Source of the DNA: Lachnospiraceae bacterium
GTDB lineage: Bacteria; Bacillota; Clostridia; Lachnospirales; Lachnospiraceae
Assembly: GCA_017525525.1 (NCBI GenBank)
Contig: JAFXSQ010000051.1
Span: forward strand, 1-50,757
Length of the DNA: 50,757 nucleotides
Direction of reading: 5' to 3'
Part shown: piece by piece, positions 7,919-17,011 of the stretch
How positions within the stretch are numbered: position 1 is the first letter of the stretch
Layout: each line of letters starts with the position of its first letter
Notes under the pieces: model-generated
Databases searched by the model: none
Seen by the model: only the letters and a program-made list of their open reading frames with translations
What the model was told of the DNA's origin: nothing
Made by a program: the position numbers and the translations under genes

Positions 7919-7953
7919 AGAGTGGTCGAAAATATGACAGGGAGGACATAATT

Positions 7954-9264
7954 ATGTGGGCATATGAAAGTGTATTTTATCAGATTTATCCTTTGGGGTT
8001 CTGCGGGGCTCCGTTTGAGAATGACGGGGTTTTGGAGCATCGTATAAAGAAGGTCGAGGACTGGATACCTCATATGAAGAAGCTCGGCATCAACGCCATC
8101 TACTTCTCACCGGTTTTCGAGTCTGACACTCACGGCTACAACACTCGTGATTACGGCCTGATCGACAAGCGTCTCGGCACCAATGAGGATTTCAAGGAGC
8201 TTGTGGCCAAGCTTCACGAGGAGGGCATAAAGGTAGTGCTCGACGGCGTGTTCAACCATGTCGGAAGAGGCTTCTTCGCTTTCAAGGATGTGCAGGAGAA
8301 GAAATGGGATTCGGAGTACAAGGACTGGTTCCACTTAAGCTTCGACGGCAATTCCAATTACAACGACGGCTTCTGGTATGAGGGATGGGAAGGCAACTAT
8401 GACCTTGTAAAGCTCAACCTGAGAAATGAGGCTGTTGTGCAGCATATTTTCGATAAGATAAAGTACTGGGTCGATTACTTCGGGATCGACGGATTAAGAC
8501 TCGATGTGGCTTACTGCCTTGACCGCGATTTCTTAAAGAGATTAAGAGGCTACTGCGACGGCTTAAAGGAGGAGTTCCTTCTCCTCGGCGAGCTGCTTCA
8601 CGGCGACTACAGCATGTTCGTGAACAACGATATGCTTCATTCTGCTACAAACTACGCTTGCTACAAGGGACTTTTCTCAAGCTTCAACAGCATGAATATG
8701 TTTGAGATAGTTCACAGCCTTCAGAGACAGTTCGGACCTGAGGACTGGTGCCAGCTTCGCGGCATGCACCTCCTTTCCTTCGTGGATAACCACGATGTGA
8801 CCAGAGTTGCGAGTATCCTTAACAACAAGGCTCATCTGCCGCTTATCTACGCGCTTGCCTTCGGTATGCCGGGTATCCCCTGCGTGTACTACGGAAGCGA
8901 GTGGGGCGCAGAGGGCAGGAAGGAGAATGGCGATCCCTCGCTTCGTCCTTCGTTTGACCAGCCTGAGTGGAACGAGCTTACTGATTGGATATCTAAGCTT
9001 GCAGAGGCTAAGAAGAACAGCTACGCTTTAAACTATGGCGGTTTCCGTTCTGTAGTGCTTACCAACGAGCAGTGCATCTTCGAGAGAAAGACAGACAAGG
9101 AGCGTGTACTTGTAGCAATAAATGCAAGTGACAAGCCTTACACGGCGCATTTTGACGCGGGCTGCGGCATGGCTACAGACCTTATCACCGGTAATCCGCA
9201 CGACTTCGGAGGCGGCTCGGAGCTTGCTCCTTACAGCGCAGCCTTCTGGCTTATGGAGAAATAA
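7954..9264 (+). CDS. Cytoplasmic GH13 alpha-amylase family glycosidase
   Basis: A 436-residue GH13 hydrolase. The four conserved regions are present: DGVFNH (97-102), GLRLDVA with nucleophile Asp184, LGELLHGD with acid/base Glu213, and FVDNHD with Asp281. There is no signal peptide, so it should act inside the cell on imported maltodextrins. It is short for the family: the barrel plus a small C-terminal beta domain, with no extra starch-binding module. The ribosome site AGGGAGGA precedes ATG 7954. It has its own promoter, and its stop codon overlaps the start of the RNase H gene (TAATG), so the two are coupled although functionally unrelated. Confidence 0.9.
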   Translation: MWAYESVFYQIYPLGFCGAPFENDGVLEHRIKKVEDWIPHMKKLGINAIYFSPVFESDTHGYNTRDYGLIDKRLGTNEDFKELVAKLHEEGIKVVLDGVFNHVGRGFFAFKDVQEKKWDSEYKDWFHLSFDGNSNYNDGFWYEGWEGNYDLVKLNLRNEAVVQHIFDKIKYWVDYFGIDGLRLDVAYCLDRDFLKRLRGYCDGLKEEFLLLGELLHGDYSMFVNNDMLHSATNYACYKGLFSSFNSMNMFEIVHSLQRQFGPEDWCQLRGMHLLSFVDNHDVTRVASILNNKAHLPLIYALAFGMPGIPCVYYGSEWGAEGRKENGDPSLRPSFDQPEWNELTDWISKLAEAKKNSYALNYGGFRSVVLTNEQCIFERKTDKERVLVAINASDKPYTAHFDAGCGMATDLITGNPHDFGGGSELAPYSAAFWLMEK

Positions 9265-10211
9265 TGGCAAAGAATAAGATATACGCAGTTGCAAAAGGAA
9301 AGACGGTCGGATTGTTCGATACATGGGATGCGTGCAAGGCTTCCGTGGACGGCTTCTCCGGCGCGGTGTATAAAAGCTTTACGGACAAAGGGGAGGCGGA
9401 AGCCTTCCTTTTGTCTAATGGAGTAGACATGGGCGTATGCGCGGCGAACGGACAAGAAACCGAAACGCAAATCAAAAAAACACAAACCGCCAAAGCACAG
9501 GGCAATAAAACAACCGCCGCAAAAACGCAGACAGCAAAAGCTCAGAAAGCAACTGCGCAGACAGCAACCGCGCAGACAGCAACCGCGCAGACAGCAACCG
9601 CGCAGACAGCAACCGCGCAGACAGCAACCGTGCAGACAGCAACCGCGCAGACAGCAACCGTGCAGACAGCAACCGCGCAGACAGCAACCGTGCAGACAGC
9701 AACCGCGCAGACAGCAAAAGCGCAGACAGCAACCGCGCAGACAGCAAAAGCGCAGACAGAGAAAACACAGAACGAAAAAAACGATGCCCCCCCATCCCAT
9801 CTGACGGCTTACGTGGACGGAAGCTTCGACGCAGCAAATCAAAGATATGCATACGGATGCGTGATGCTCTTACCCGACGGTACAATCGAAACCTTTGCGG
9901 GCAGAGGGGATGAGCCTGATTCTGCACTTCTGCGTAATGTCACCGGAGAGATGCTAGGCGCCATGCATGCCGTGAAGTGGTGCATAGACCACGGCTATAA
10001 GGAGCTTGAGATATGCTATGATTATGCCGGGATAGAGATGTGGGCTACGGGCGCATGGAAGACCAATAAGGAGCTCACACAAAAGTACGCGGGCTACATG
10101 CGGGAACGCATGAAATATATAAAGATAAACTTTACAAAGATAGCCGCCCATACCGGAGTCAAGTGGAATGAGGAGGCAGACCGGCTGGCGAAGTCGGCTT
10201 TAGAAAAATAA
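9264..10211 (+). CDS. rnhA: RNase HI with viroplasmin domain and AQTAT repeat linker
   Basis: A 315-residue ribonuclease HI that degrades RNA in RNA-DNA hybrids. Residues 1-50 are the viroplasmin (Rnase_HI_N) domain (KIYAVAKGKTVGLFDTW). Residues about 70-170 are a low-complexity linker made of a five-residue AQTAT/AQTAK repeat. The catalytic domain follows, with Asp185 (YVDGSF), Glu229 (TGEMLGA), Asp253 (CYDYAG) and Asp306 (EEADRLAK), so the catalytic carboxylates are intact. The linker is unusually long, as these enzymes normally have a short joint. Its start overlaps the amylase stop by one base. Confidence 0.93.
   Translation: MAKNKIYAVAKGKTVGLFDTWDACKASVDGFSGAVYKSFTDKGEAEAFLLSNGVDMGVCAANGQETETQIKKTQTAKAQGNKTTAAKTQTAKAQKATAQTATAQTATAQTATAQTATAQTATVQTATAQTATVQTATAQTATVQTATAQTAKAQTATAQTAKAQTEKTQNEKNDAPPSHLTAYVDGSFDAANQRYAYGCVMLLPDGTIETFAGRGDEPDSALLRNVTGEMLGAMHAVKWCIDHGYKELEICYDYAGIEMWATGAWKTNKELTQKYAGYMRERMKYIKINFTKIAAHTGVKWNEEADRLAKSALEK
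9555..9764 (+). repeat. 15-bp minisatellite inside rnhA (14 copies)
   Basis: The unit GCGCAGACAGCAACC repeats in frame every 15 bp, encoding AQTAT. Variants GTG for GCG and AAA for ACC recur along the array, and the final unit is GCGCAGACAGAGAAA. The period is a multiple of three, so copy-number change lengthens or shortens the linker without breaking the reading frame. Confidence 0.95.
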
Positions 10212-10225
10212 AACAGGTAAGAAAT

Positions 10226-10284
10226 GGGACGGATCTCAAGTCTAATCGTCTAATCAAATACATTTAAGGCTTCGGATCCGTCCC
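10226..10284. other. Long-loop inverted repeat after rnhA
   Basis: GGGACGGATC (10226-10235) and GATCCGTCCC (10275-10284) form a perfect 10-bp stem with a 39-nt loop. No U-tract follows, so terminator function is doubtful. It lies between the rnhA stop and the kinase promoter. Confidence 0.45.
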
Positions 10285-10373
10285 GTGTTATAAACGCGCA
10301 AGACTTAAGGTCAATCACATTTCTTGAACGCATAAAACTTTCGGATTGTCTCATACCCTGTGCTTTCAAAAAG

Positions 10374-10402
10374 TTGACGGTTTGTTATAAAAATGATATA
10401 AT
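10374..10402 (+). promoter_or_regulatory. Extended -10 promoter of hybrid kinase gene
   Basis: TTGACG (10374-10379), a 17-bp spacer and TATAAT (10397-10402) preceded by TGA, an extended -10 element. Transcription should start near 10409. This rules out the upstream in-frame TTG at 10374 as the start codon and supports ATG 10440. Confidence 0.8.
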
Positions 10403-10439
10403 TGTCGAATATATTATATGGGGGCAAGGGTGGCAAAAC

Positions 10440-13400
10440 ATGGTCATACTTAAGATAGTTTTCATTGCAGCGGCGCTTCTCTCACTGGCATGCGGAGCAA
10501 GGGGGCTGTTGTTCAAAAGGAAAAACATCGGCTTTGTTGTTCTTTCGGTTCTTATAGCCGCAGCCGATGTATTTAGTTTTGTCCTGCTGAACGCGGATAA
10601 CGCAAAAGCAGCGCAGAACATCCTGCTTCCGTATTACATTCTTCACGCGTGGTCGCTGCTGGCTTTTCTTATCATGGTCATTCAGATCGACAAGGGCCGG
10701 CGCTACATAATAGCAATCATTCTTTCGGCACTTGTCTGTATCTACCAGACTTTTCTTGTCATCATGCAGTACAGGGGCACGCGTCTGTTCTCTTTTCAGA
10801 AGAGAGTTTATTTCCGAAAAGCATTCTGGGTTGCGGTTGACGACTCAAAGAACACGGGGTTGTTCTTTTCTTTCCGCGCATACAGGATGCTTATTTACGT
10901 TAATATAGCCATAATTGTTGCGGTGCTTATTGCAAGGACCATACATTCGCACAAGATATTCAGAGCCAGATACTACGCGATAATCGGGATTGCCGTTGCG
11001 TATATCGTGGCCGAGGTTTTGAAGACCTACTTTACATTTCCGGTGTGGATACCTTGTATCGCGTACAATTTCGTGAGCCTGCTCTGCCTGTACTATACCG
11101 GCAATTTCGCTAAGAGCAGACTGCGTGAGTGGTCGCTTGACAGCTTCGCAAACGACATGAGCGACGGCCTTATCCTCTACGACAAGTACAACGACCTGAT
11201 TCACTTGAACGACATGGTTAAGCACACCTTGAACGACGAGCTGCTGGAGGATTTCAAGGACAGGGACAAGCTGAAGGAATGGATAGAAAACAGCAAGGAC
11301 GAAAAGGGGATTATCACCTACATCAGAGGCGAGAGGGAGTATTATTTCAAGGTAAATGAGAGAGCGCTCGGCGGGGCGGACGCCGCAATCGGTACTCTCT
11401 ACATGCTCCACGATACCACGGATTCCGTGATACAGATTAAGCTTATGGAGCAGGCAAATGAAGAGCTCGAGCGCGCGAGCCGTATGAAGTCGGACTTCCT
11501 TGCGAACATGTCGCATGAGATCAGGACCCCGATGAACGCGGTTATAGGCATGGCGGAGATTGCCATGCGCGACAAAGACCCGAAGCTTATCACGGATTAC
11601 CTCATGCAGATTCAAAGCTCGGGCAAGAACCTGCTCAACATAATCAACGATATCTTGGATTATTCGAAGATCGAGTCCGGCAAGATGGAGATAATCGAGG
11701 ACGATTACGAGCCGGCCATGGAATTCTCGGATATTGCAAATGTTCTCGCAACCAGAATAGGAGACAAGCCTCTTGAACTCTTCTTCCTGGTTGAAACAGC
11801 AATACCGCACATACTTCGCGGCGATGCGATGCGCATAAGGCAGGTGCTTATCAATCTTGCCAACAATGCCATAAAGTTCACTCAGAAGGGTTTGGTTAGG
11901 GTGCATATTAAGTGCGAGCCCGCAGGGGACGGCGTGACGAACATGAACATCCATGTGATTGACACCGGAATAGGTATCAAGGAGGAGGACTTAGACAAGC
12001 TCTTCGAAAGCTTCCAGCAGGTCGACTCAAAGCGCAACCGTTCAGTGGAGGGCACCGGCCTCGGACTTGCCATAGCCAAGAAGCTTGTGGAGGCTATGGG
12101 CGGCGAGATAGGAGTAAGCAGCGAGTACGGCAAGGGCTCTGATTTCTGGTTTACCATACCTCAGAAAATTATCGACGAAACAGATGATATCCATGTCGAG
12201 GATGCGGACAACAAGCACGCCTACGTCATCGATGAAGAGGGCGGCATGAGAAAGGTATTTGTCGACGAGATGGCACGCCTCAGCGTGGATGGTTCTGCTA
12301 TAACCTCGGTTGATGAATACAAGCCTACGGGAAAGAAGGACTTTGTCTTCTTCAAGAAGGAGACCTACGGAGACAAGATTCGTGACTTCCTGGATGCCTA
12401 CAGGGATGTGATCGGAGTGATTCTGTGCGAGAATGCGACCGACTTTGTTCCGGATATGGACAACCTGAAGGTCATGCACAGACCGCTTTCAACCATGGGC
12501 ATGGTAGGCATGCTCAACGGTACCTATGATGATATCGTCAGAACAGACGGAAACAAGGTATACAAGCCTGACTTCACTGCGCCGGATGCAAAGGTGCTCG
12601 TGGTGGACGACAACAAGATTAACCTTACCATAGCCGAAGGACTTATGCTTCCGCTCAAGCTTCAGATAGATACGGCGGACGGCGGTCAGGAGGCTATAGA
12701 CAAGGTTGCGGCAAATGAATACGACATAGTCTTCATGGATCACATGATGCCCGAGATAGACGGCGTGGACGCGACAAAGAGGATAAGAGGCGCCGGGGAG
12801 GGCAGTCATCAGCCGGTTATCGTAGCTCTTTCCGCAAATGTAATGGGCGAGGCGAAGACACTCTTTACCGAAGCCGGTATGAATGATTTCGTGGGCAAGC
12901 CGATAGATGTCAGAAAGCTTTCGTCAACCATTAAGAAATGGCTTCCTCCGGAGAAGATAGTCGAGAAGACGGCCGACGGTGGTGATGACGCTGACAACGA
13001 GGATGAGGTTATCGTTAAGATAGACGGTCTGGATATAGACAACGCTGTAAGGGCTCTCGGCTCGGTTCCGCTTTACAATAAGATTGTGGGAGAGTATTAC
13101 CGCTCCGGTGAGGACAAACTGAACAGTATAAAGGAAGCCTACGACAAGGAAGACTGGACGGATTACACGATAAAGGTTCACGCTTTAAAGAGCAGTTCGA
13201 GACAGATCGGAGCCATGGAGCTCGGTCGTATGGCGGCAGAGCTTGAGGAAGCCGGAAAGGATAACAACATAGATAAGATCAAGGCTGATACGGGCGCTGC
13301 ATTAGATGTCTTCAGGAATCTTCTTACAAAGCTTGCCGAATTCTATGAGACGGGAGAGGAAGAAGATACGGACAAGCCGCTTGTCGAGAAGGACGTACTG

Positions 13401-13601
13401 CTCGAATTATTGGCCGAGATGGAAACGGCCTGCGACGACCTTGACCTTGATACACTCGAAGAGATAGATAATAAACTCAAGGGTTATTCCTATGAGGAAA
13501 CAACAAAAGAAGAAATAAGCAGGCTGCACAAGGCAGTGGCAGACATAGACACCGACGATTGCATGGAGATCATCAAAGCCATACGCAGTATTTCGGCTTA
13601 A
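10440..13601 (+). CDS. Tripartite hybrid sensor histidine kinase (HisKA-HATPase-REC-Hpt)
   Basis: A 1053-residue membrane phosphorelay protein. Several hydrophobic helices occupy about residues 1-225, then a PAS-like region, a HisKA helix with SHEIRTPMN (phospho-acceptor His359), and an ATPase domain with DTGIGI and GTGLGLAIAKKL. A degenerate receiver-like stretch follows, then a receiver domain (VLVVDDNKINL, with Asp767 in FMDHMMPEIDG) and an Hpt domain with His914 in KVHALKSSS. The order matches BarA/ArcB-type relays. No DNA-binding output or separate response regulator is adjacent, so its partner is elsewhere. ATG 10440 was chosen from the promoter position; AAGGG lies upstream. A substrate-binding lipoprotein gene starts 26 bp downstream. 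Confidence 0.9.
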   Translation: MVILKIVFIAAALLSLACGARGLLFKRKNIGFVVLSVLIAAADVFSFVLLNADNAKAAQNILLPYYILHAWSLLAFLIMVIQIDKGRRYIIAIILSALVCIYQTFLVIMQYRGTRLFSFQKRVYFRKAFWVAVDDSKNTGLFFSFRAYRMLIYVNIAIIVAVLIARTIHSHKIFRARYYAIIGIAVAYIVAEVLKTYFTFPVWIPCIAYNFVSLLCLYYTGNFAKSRLREWSLDSFANDMSDGLILYDKYNDLIHLNDMVKHTLNDELLEDFKDRDKLKEWIENSKDEKGIITYIRGEREYYFKVNERALGGADAAIGTLYMLHDTTDSVIQIKLMEQANEELERASRMKSDFLANMSHEIRTPMNAVIGMAEIAMRDKDPKLITDYLMQIQSSGKNLLNIINDILDYSKIESGKMEIIEDDYEPAMEFSDIANVLATRIGDKPLELFFLVETAIPHILRGDAMRIRQVLINLANNAIKFTQKGLVRVHIKCEPAGDGVTNMNIHVIDTGIGIKEEDLDKLFESFQQVDSKRNRSVEGTGLGLAIAKKLVEAMGGEIGVSSEYGKGSDFWFTIPQKIIDETDDIHVEDADNKHAYVIDEEGGMRKVFVDEMARLSVDGSAITSVDEYKPTGKKDFVFFKKETYGDKIRDFLDAYRDVIGVILCENATDFVPDMDNLKVMHRPLSTMGMVGMLNGTYDDIVRTDGNKVYKPDFTAPDAKVLVVDDNKINLTIAEGLMLPLKLQIDTADGGQEAIDKVAANEYDIVFMDHMMPEIDGVDATKRIRGAGEGSHQPVIVALSANVMGEAKTLFTEAGMNDFVGKPIDVRKLSSTIKKWLPPEKIVEKTADGGDDADNEDEVIVKIDGLDIDNAVRALGSVPLYNKIVGEYYRSGEDKLNSIKEAYDKEDWTDYTIKVHALKSSSRQIGAMELGRMAAELEEAGKDNNIDKIKADTGAALDVFRNLLTKLAEFYETGEEEDTDKPLVEKDVLLELLAEMETACDDLDLDTLEEIDNKLKGYSYEETTKEEISRLHKAVADIDTDDCMEIIKAIRSISA

Positions 13602-13627
13602 CGGGGCTTTGAACAGGAGGGGAAGAT

Positions 13628-15295
13628 ATGAAAAAAAAGAAGATACTTGCCGCAGTATGCGTGGCAGCTATGGCAGTCGGTTTGCTCACGGGTTGCGGAA
13701 AGGATGCAGGCAATGGTGGAAGCACAACCGAAGCAGGGCTTTCGGATACGGGCGGAATAGATGCTGCGATAAAGAACGCAAAGCCTGTGGCCGATTCCTC
13801 GGGCTACACCTACACCGGCGAGGCTCCGATTACCAAGGACGGAGGCAAGATAAAGATACTTGCCCAGAACTCGAATTACACAAACGTCGACATCTCCAAG
13901 GCACCGATTGTGCTGAAGGTGTTTGAGGAGGCGGGTGTCGATCCCGACTGGCAGCTCTTAAGCTACGACAACTATGAGGCCGAGGCGGCTCCGATTATCA
14001 ACGCCGGCGACACCGATGCGGATATCATCAAGATCCCGGATTCCGATCCGAACCAGGTCTACATCAAGTCGGGAATCTTCGTTCCCCTTGACGAGTACTT
14101 TGACTACATGCCCAACTTCACCAAGTGGCTTTCCGAAAATGAAGTCGAGAAGGCGGAGCTTACCGCTGAGGACGGACATATCTACTATGTTCCCGGAACC
14201 AATGTTGCGGATGACTACCAGCCCTGCCTTATGTACAATCAGGTCTGGCTTGAAAAGTCAGGCATGAAGGCTCCGGAGACTCTCGACGAGTTTGTAGAGC
14301 TTTTGAGATATTTCAAAGATAATGACATGAACGGTAACGGCGATAAGAACGACGAGATACCGATGAGCGTAATGGCCGACTTCCTGCCGTACATGTTCGG
14401 TCCGGCCTTCGGGCTTGACCTCACCATGGAGGAGTCCTTCGGCTTCCAGGCAGACGAAAGCGGCAAGGTATCTTACGCCTACGCCGATTCAGAGAATTAC
14501 AAGAAGTATCTTGAATTCCTTAACAAGCTTTACTCGGAGGGACTTCTTGAGACCGATTATGCATCGCTTGACAGAGATACGGTTATCGACCGTATATCCA
14601 AGGATTTGACCGGCGTGGCATTTGATTACAGCTGGGCGATGTCCATGATGTACTCAAATGTGCTGCCTTATTATGACGGCACGGAAAAGACCGCATTTGT
14701 TGGCGTTGCTCCGCTTTCGGGCGATAGCAAGGGCTTCTATGTGGGAAGAAACTCACTTGCGGGAATGTTCGGTGTCAGCACCAACTCATCTCAGATTGAG
14801 CTTGCGGTTAAGTTCCTTGACTACGCTATGTCCGCTCACTGCCAGGATTATTATCAGTGGGGAATCGAGGGCGAGAGCTACATCAAGAATGCTGACGGCT
14901 CCAGAGAGTATACCGAGAAGGGCAAGGACAACGACTGGCTCCAGCAGTTCGGTATCAATCCTGCCTTCGTGCTTCCTGCAGACCAGTCGGTTGAGGCTAC
15001 TGATATACTGGTTGCATCCTGGCATGCGGATATAAACAGGGAGCTTGTGAAGTACATCAAGCACCCGTTCCCGAAGATTTACGCTACGAAGAAGGAAAGC
15101 GACACTGTCAACCTTTATCTTCCCGATATTCAGACCAAGGCTACCCAGTATGCGGCGGACTTCATAACGGGCAAGAAAAATCTTGAAAGTGATTTCGAGG
15201 ATTACCTTGCGGAGCTTGATTCCATGAACCTTGCCGAGGTTGTGGAGGTTAAGCAGACGCAGTATAACAGATACCTGAAGGCTCTGGGCAAATAA
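13628..15295 (+). CDS. Extracellular solute-binding lipoprotein (family 1, probably sugar-type)
   Basis: A 555-residue lipoprotein. The N-terminus is a lipoprotein signal with lipobox LTGC and acylated Cys23, followed by a Gly/Ser/Thr-rich tether. The mature part looks like a family 1 ABC substrate-binding protein of the large oligosaccharide type. It carries DMNGNGDKNDEIP near residue 233, a calcium-loop-like motif common in these proteins. It would bind a solute outside the cell and deliver it to an ABC permease, but no permease or ATPase gene is nearby. The 26-bp gap after the hybrid kinase suggests one operon, and a role as sensory partner of the kinase is possible. The ribosome site is CAGGAGGGG. 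Confidence 0.87.
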   Translation: MKKKKILAAVCVAAMAVGLLTGCGKDAGNGGSTTEAGLSDTGGIDAAIKNAKPVADSSGYTYTGEAPITKDGGKIKILAQNSNYTNVDISKAPIVLKVFEEAGVDPDWQLLSYDNYEAEAAPIINAGDTDADIIKIPDSDPNQVYIKSGIFVPLDEYFDYMPNFTKWLSENEVEKAELTAEDGHIYYVPGTNVADDYQPCLMYNQVWLEKSGMKAPETLDEFVELLRYFKDNDMNGNGDKNDEIPMSVMADFLPYMFGPAFGLDLTMEESFGFQADESGKVSYAYADSENYKKYLEFLNKLYSEGLLETDYASLDRDTVIDRISKDLTGVAFDYSWAMSMMYSNVLPYYDGTEKTAFVGVAPLSGDSKGFYVGRNSLAGMFGVSTNSSQIELAVKFLDYAMSAHCQDYYQWGIEGESYIKNADGSREYTEKGKDNDWLQQFGINPAFVLPADQSVEATDILVASWHADINRELVKYIKHPFPKIYATKKESDTVNLYLPDIQTKATQYAADFITGKKNLESDFEDYLAELDSMNLAEVVEVKQTQYNRYLKALGK

Positions 15296-15359
15296 AACGG
15301 AGCGTCAATTCGGAATAATCGGAAAAACTGAGAAAAATAAGAAATATCAGGTGTAAGAT

Positions 15360-16961
15360 ATGGACAATAATTCCGGAAATGATTATGATAACAATTATAA
15401 CGGACAGAGCTTTAACGGAGGTTCACAGACGCCGCTAAATCCCATGGCGCAGCAGCTTGGAACCGTGTCGGGGCAGCAGAGCGATCCAATGGCGGGACAG
15501 ACATACGGCCAGGGACAGGCGTACGGCCAACCGCCGTATGATAAGCAGCCCTTTACCCCGCAACGGCCGACCATGGTTTATCAGCCGACGGGCCTGCCCG
15601 GAGTTCAGCCGGGAGTGAGTCCGACACTTATGCCGGGAGGAACAAGCAAGCCTCCGAAGAAGAAGGGGCCAATCGTGGCAATATGCGTAATCATGGTTCT
15701 TGCTGTGGCAGCAGTGCTCTGCATATTCGTGTTCAAGCTTCCGGATAAGCTGTTCAAAAAGAGCGCTTCAAGTCCTGAAGCGGCGGGCGAAGCATTTTTG
15801 GAAGCATTAAGCAACCTTGACAAGGATGCTATATTAAAGACCATGCCTGAAGAGTACAGCACGGGTAAATACGTCAGCGTTGTGGACTCTTTCATGTCTG
15901 ATTTTGACACCATGAAGGATTACGACTTTGAGATACGTGATATCAAGGCTGTAAAGAGAAAGGATCTTGACGTCGAAGGGATTAAAGCGAACGCCAAAGC
16001 CAAGCTCGATATTGATCTCGATATAACCGAAGCAGCGTCTGTAACAGCAAGCGGATATGTGCATATAAAGATTCTCGGAGAAGAAGTTAATGATAACTTT
16101 GCTCTTGATCTTACCTGCGGAAAGATAGGGGATAAGTGGTATGTGGTCGATGTCCATGAGCCGGATGACAATCCTTATGATACTGAGACGGTAACCACGG
16201 AGAACGACACATTTTCCTCAGAGCCCACAGAGTATGAGGATACGACGGAGGCTGATGACACAACCGAGGAAAAAGAAACTACTGAAGCAAAAGATACTGC
16301 TGAGACAAAGGATACGACAGAGGCAGACGATACAACCGAAAAGTCAACCACTGAGTCGGCTTACGTCCCGCCGGCAAATGTCGAGAGAAAGTACGGCAAG
16401 CCGGAGGATCTTCCGGACAGCATGAATGACCTTACCATATACATAGACGGAGAGCTGTATACGCTTATCGCTCCCTACCTTCCGGAGGGCTTTGGAATAT
16501 CATCGACAGACTATGCACAGTATGATCCGAACAGGGAGCTGGATGCAGGGAAGTACGACTACAGCTCGTATCCCATCGTAAGCAGTAAGTATGAGGATGC
16601 AGACTTCTATGCATATGTGATGTACTGCAATCCTACGGGACAAAAAATCAAGCTCAAGGATGCATATGTCCAGTCCATATCGTTTTCGAAAAGCTATTCG
16701 GGCGAGGGCAAGAAGATACCGGAGGTTGTGCTCCCCAAGGGTGTAACCTGGGGCACCAAGGCGGAGGATATAAAGAAGGCATACGGAGAGCCGGACTACA
16801 TTTACGGTGAGGATGATGAGGATTCGGAGTACATTTCGTATTCTTATTACCTTAAGGACGAAAGCGACGACAGCTGGTATACAGACTCTCTGTATTTCTG
16901 GCTGAGCAAGAAAGACGGGCTTGAGGAGATAAGCATCACCTGCAACACCTGGGAGAAGTAA
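15360..16961 (+). CDS. Single-pass membrane protein with Gly/Gln-rich N-terminus and Thr/Glu linker
   Basis: A 533-residue protein of unknown function. Residues 1-99 are low-complexity (Asn, Gly, Gln, Pro) and probably cytoplasmic. Residues about 104-126 form one membrane helix preceded by KPPKKK. Residues about 135-270 are a first extracellular domain, about 275-345 a Thr/Glu/Asp-rich linker with repeated TTE units, and about 350-533 a second domain with many tyrosines. The repeat-rich linker looks like a wall-spanning spacer. It lies 64 bp after the lipoprotein gene and 50 bp before the SPFH gene, so it may belong to either group. No catalytic motif is apparent. Confidence 0.6.
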   Translation: MDNNSGNDYDNNYNGQSFNGGSQTPLNPMAQQLGTVSGQQSDPMAGQTYGQGQAYGQPPYDKQPFTPQRPTMVYQPTGLPGVQPGVSPTLMPGGTSKPPKKKGPIVAICVIMVLAVAAVLCIFVFKLPDKLFKKSASSPEAAGEAFLEALSNLDKDAILKTMPEEYSTGKYVSVVDSFMSDFDTMKDYDFEIRDIKAVKRKDLDVEGIKANAKAKLDIDLDITEAASVTASGYVHIKILGEEVNDNFALDLTCGKIGDKWYVVDVHEPDDNPYDTETVTTENDTFSSEPTEYEDTTEADDTTEEKETTEAKDTAETKDTTEADDTTEKSTTESAYVPPANVERKYGKPEDLPDSMNDLTIYIDGELYTLIAPYLPEGFGISSTDYAQYDPNRELDAGKYDYSSYPIVSSKYEDADFYAYVMYCNPTGQKIKLKDAYVQSISFSKSYSGEGKKIPEVVLPKGVTWGTKAEDIKKAYGEPDYIYGEDDEDSEYISYSYYLKDESDDSWYTDSLYFWLSKKDGLEEISITCNTWEK

Positions 16962-17011
16962 TAATGTTAAAGCTATAAAATATATATTTATTATCTAAGG
17001 AGGGTAACACT

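Noticed and set aside
9472-9927. Minus-strand Leu/Arg/Cys repeat ORFs opposite rnhA
   Set aside because: They mirror the 15-bp minisatellite; rnhA has intact catalytic residues on the plus strand.
15360-16961. Assignment of this gene to the membrane-stress module
   Set aside because: It shares no domain with the SPFH/ribbon/TPM proteins; adjacency alone is too weak.
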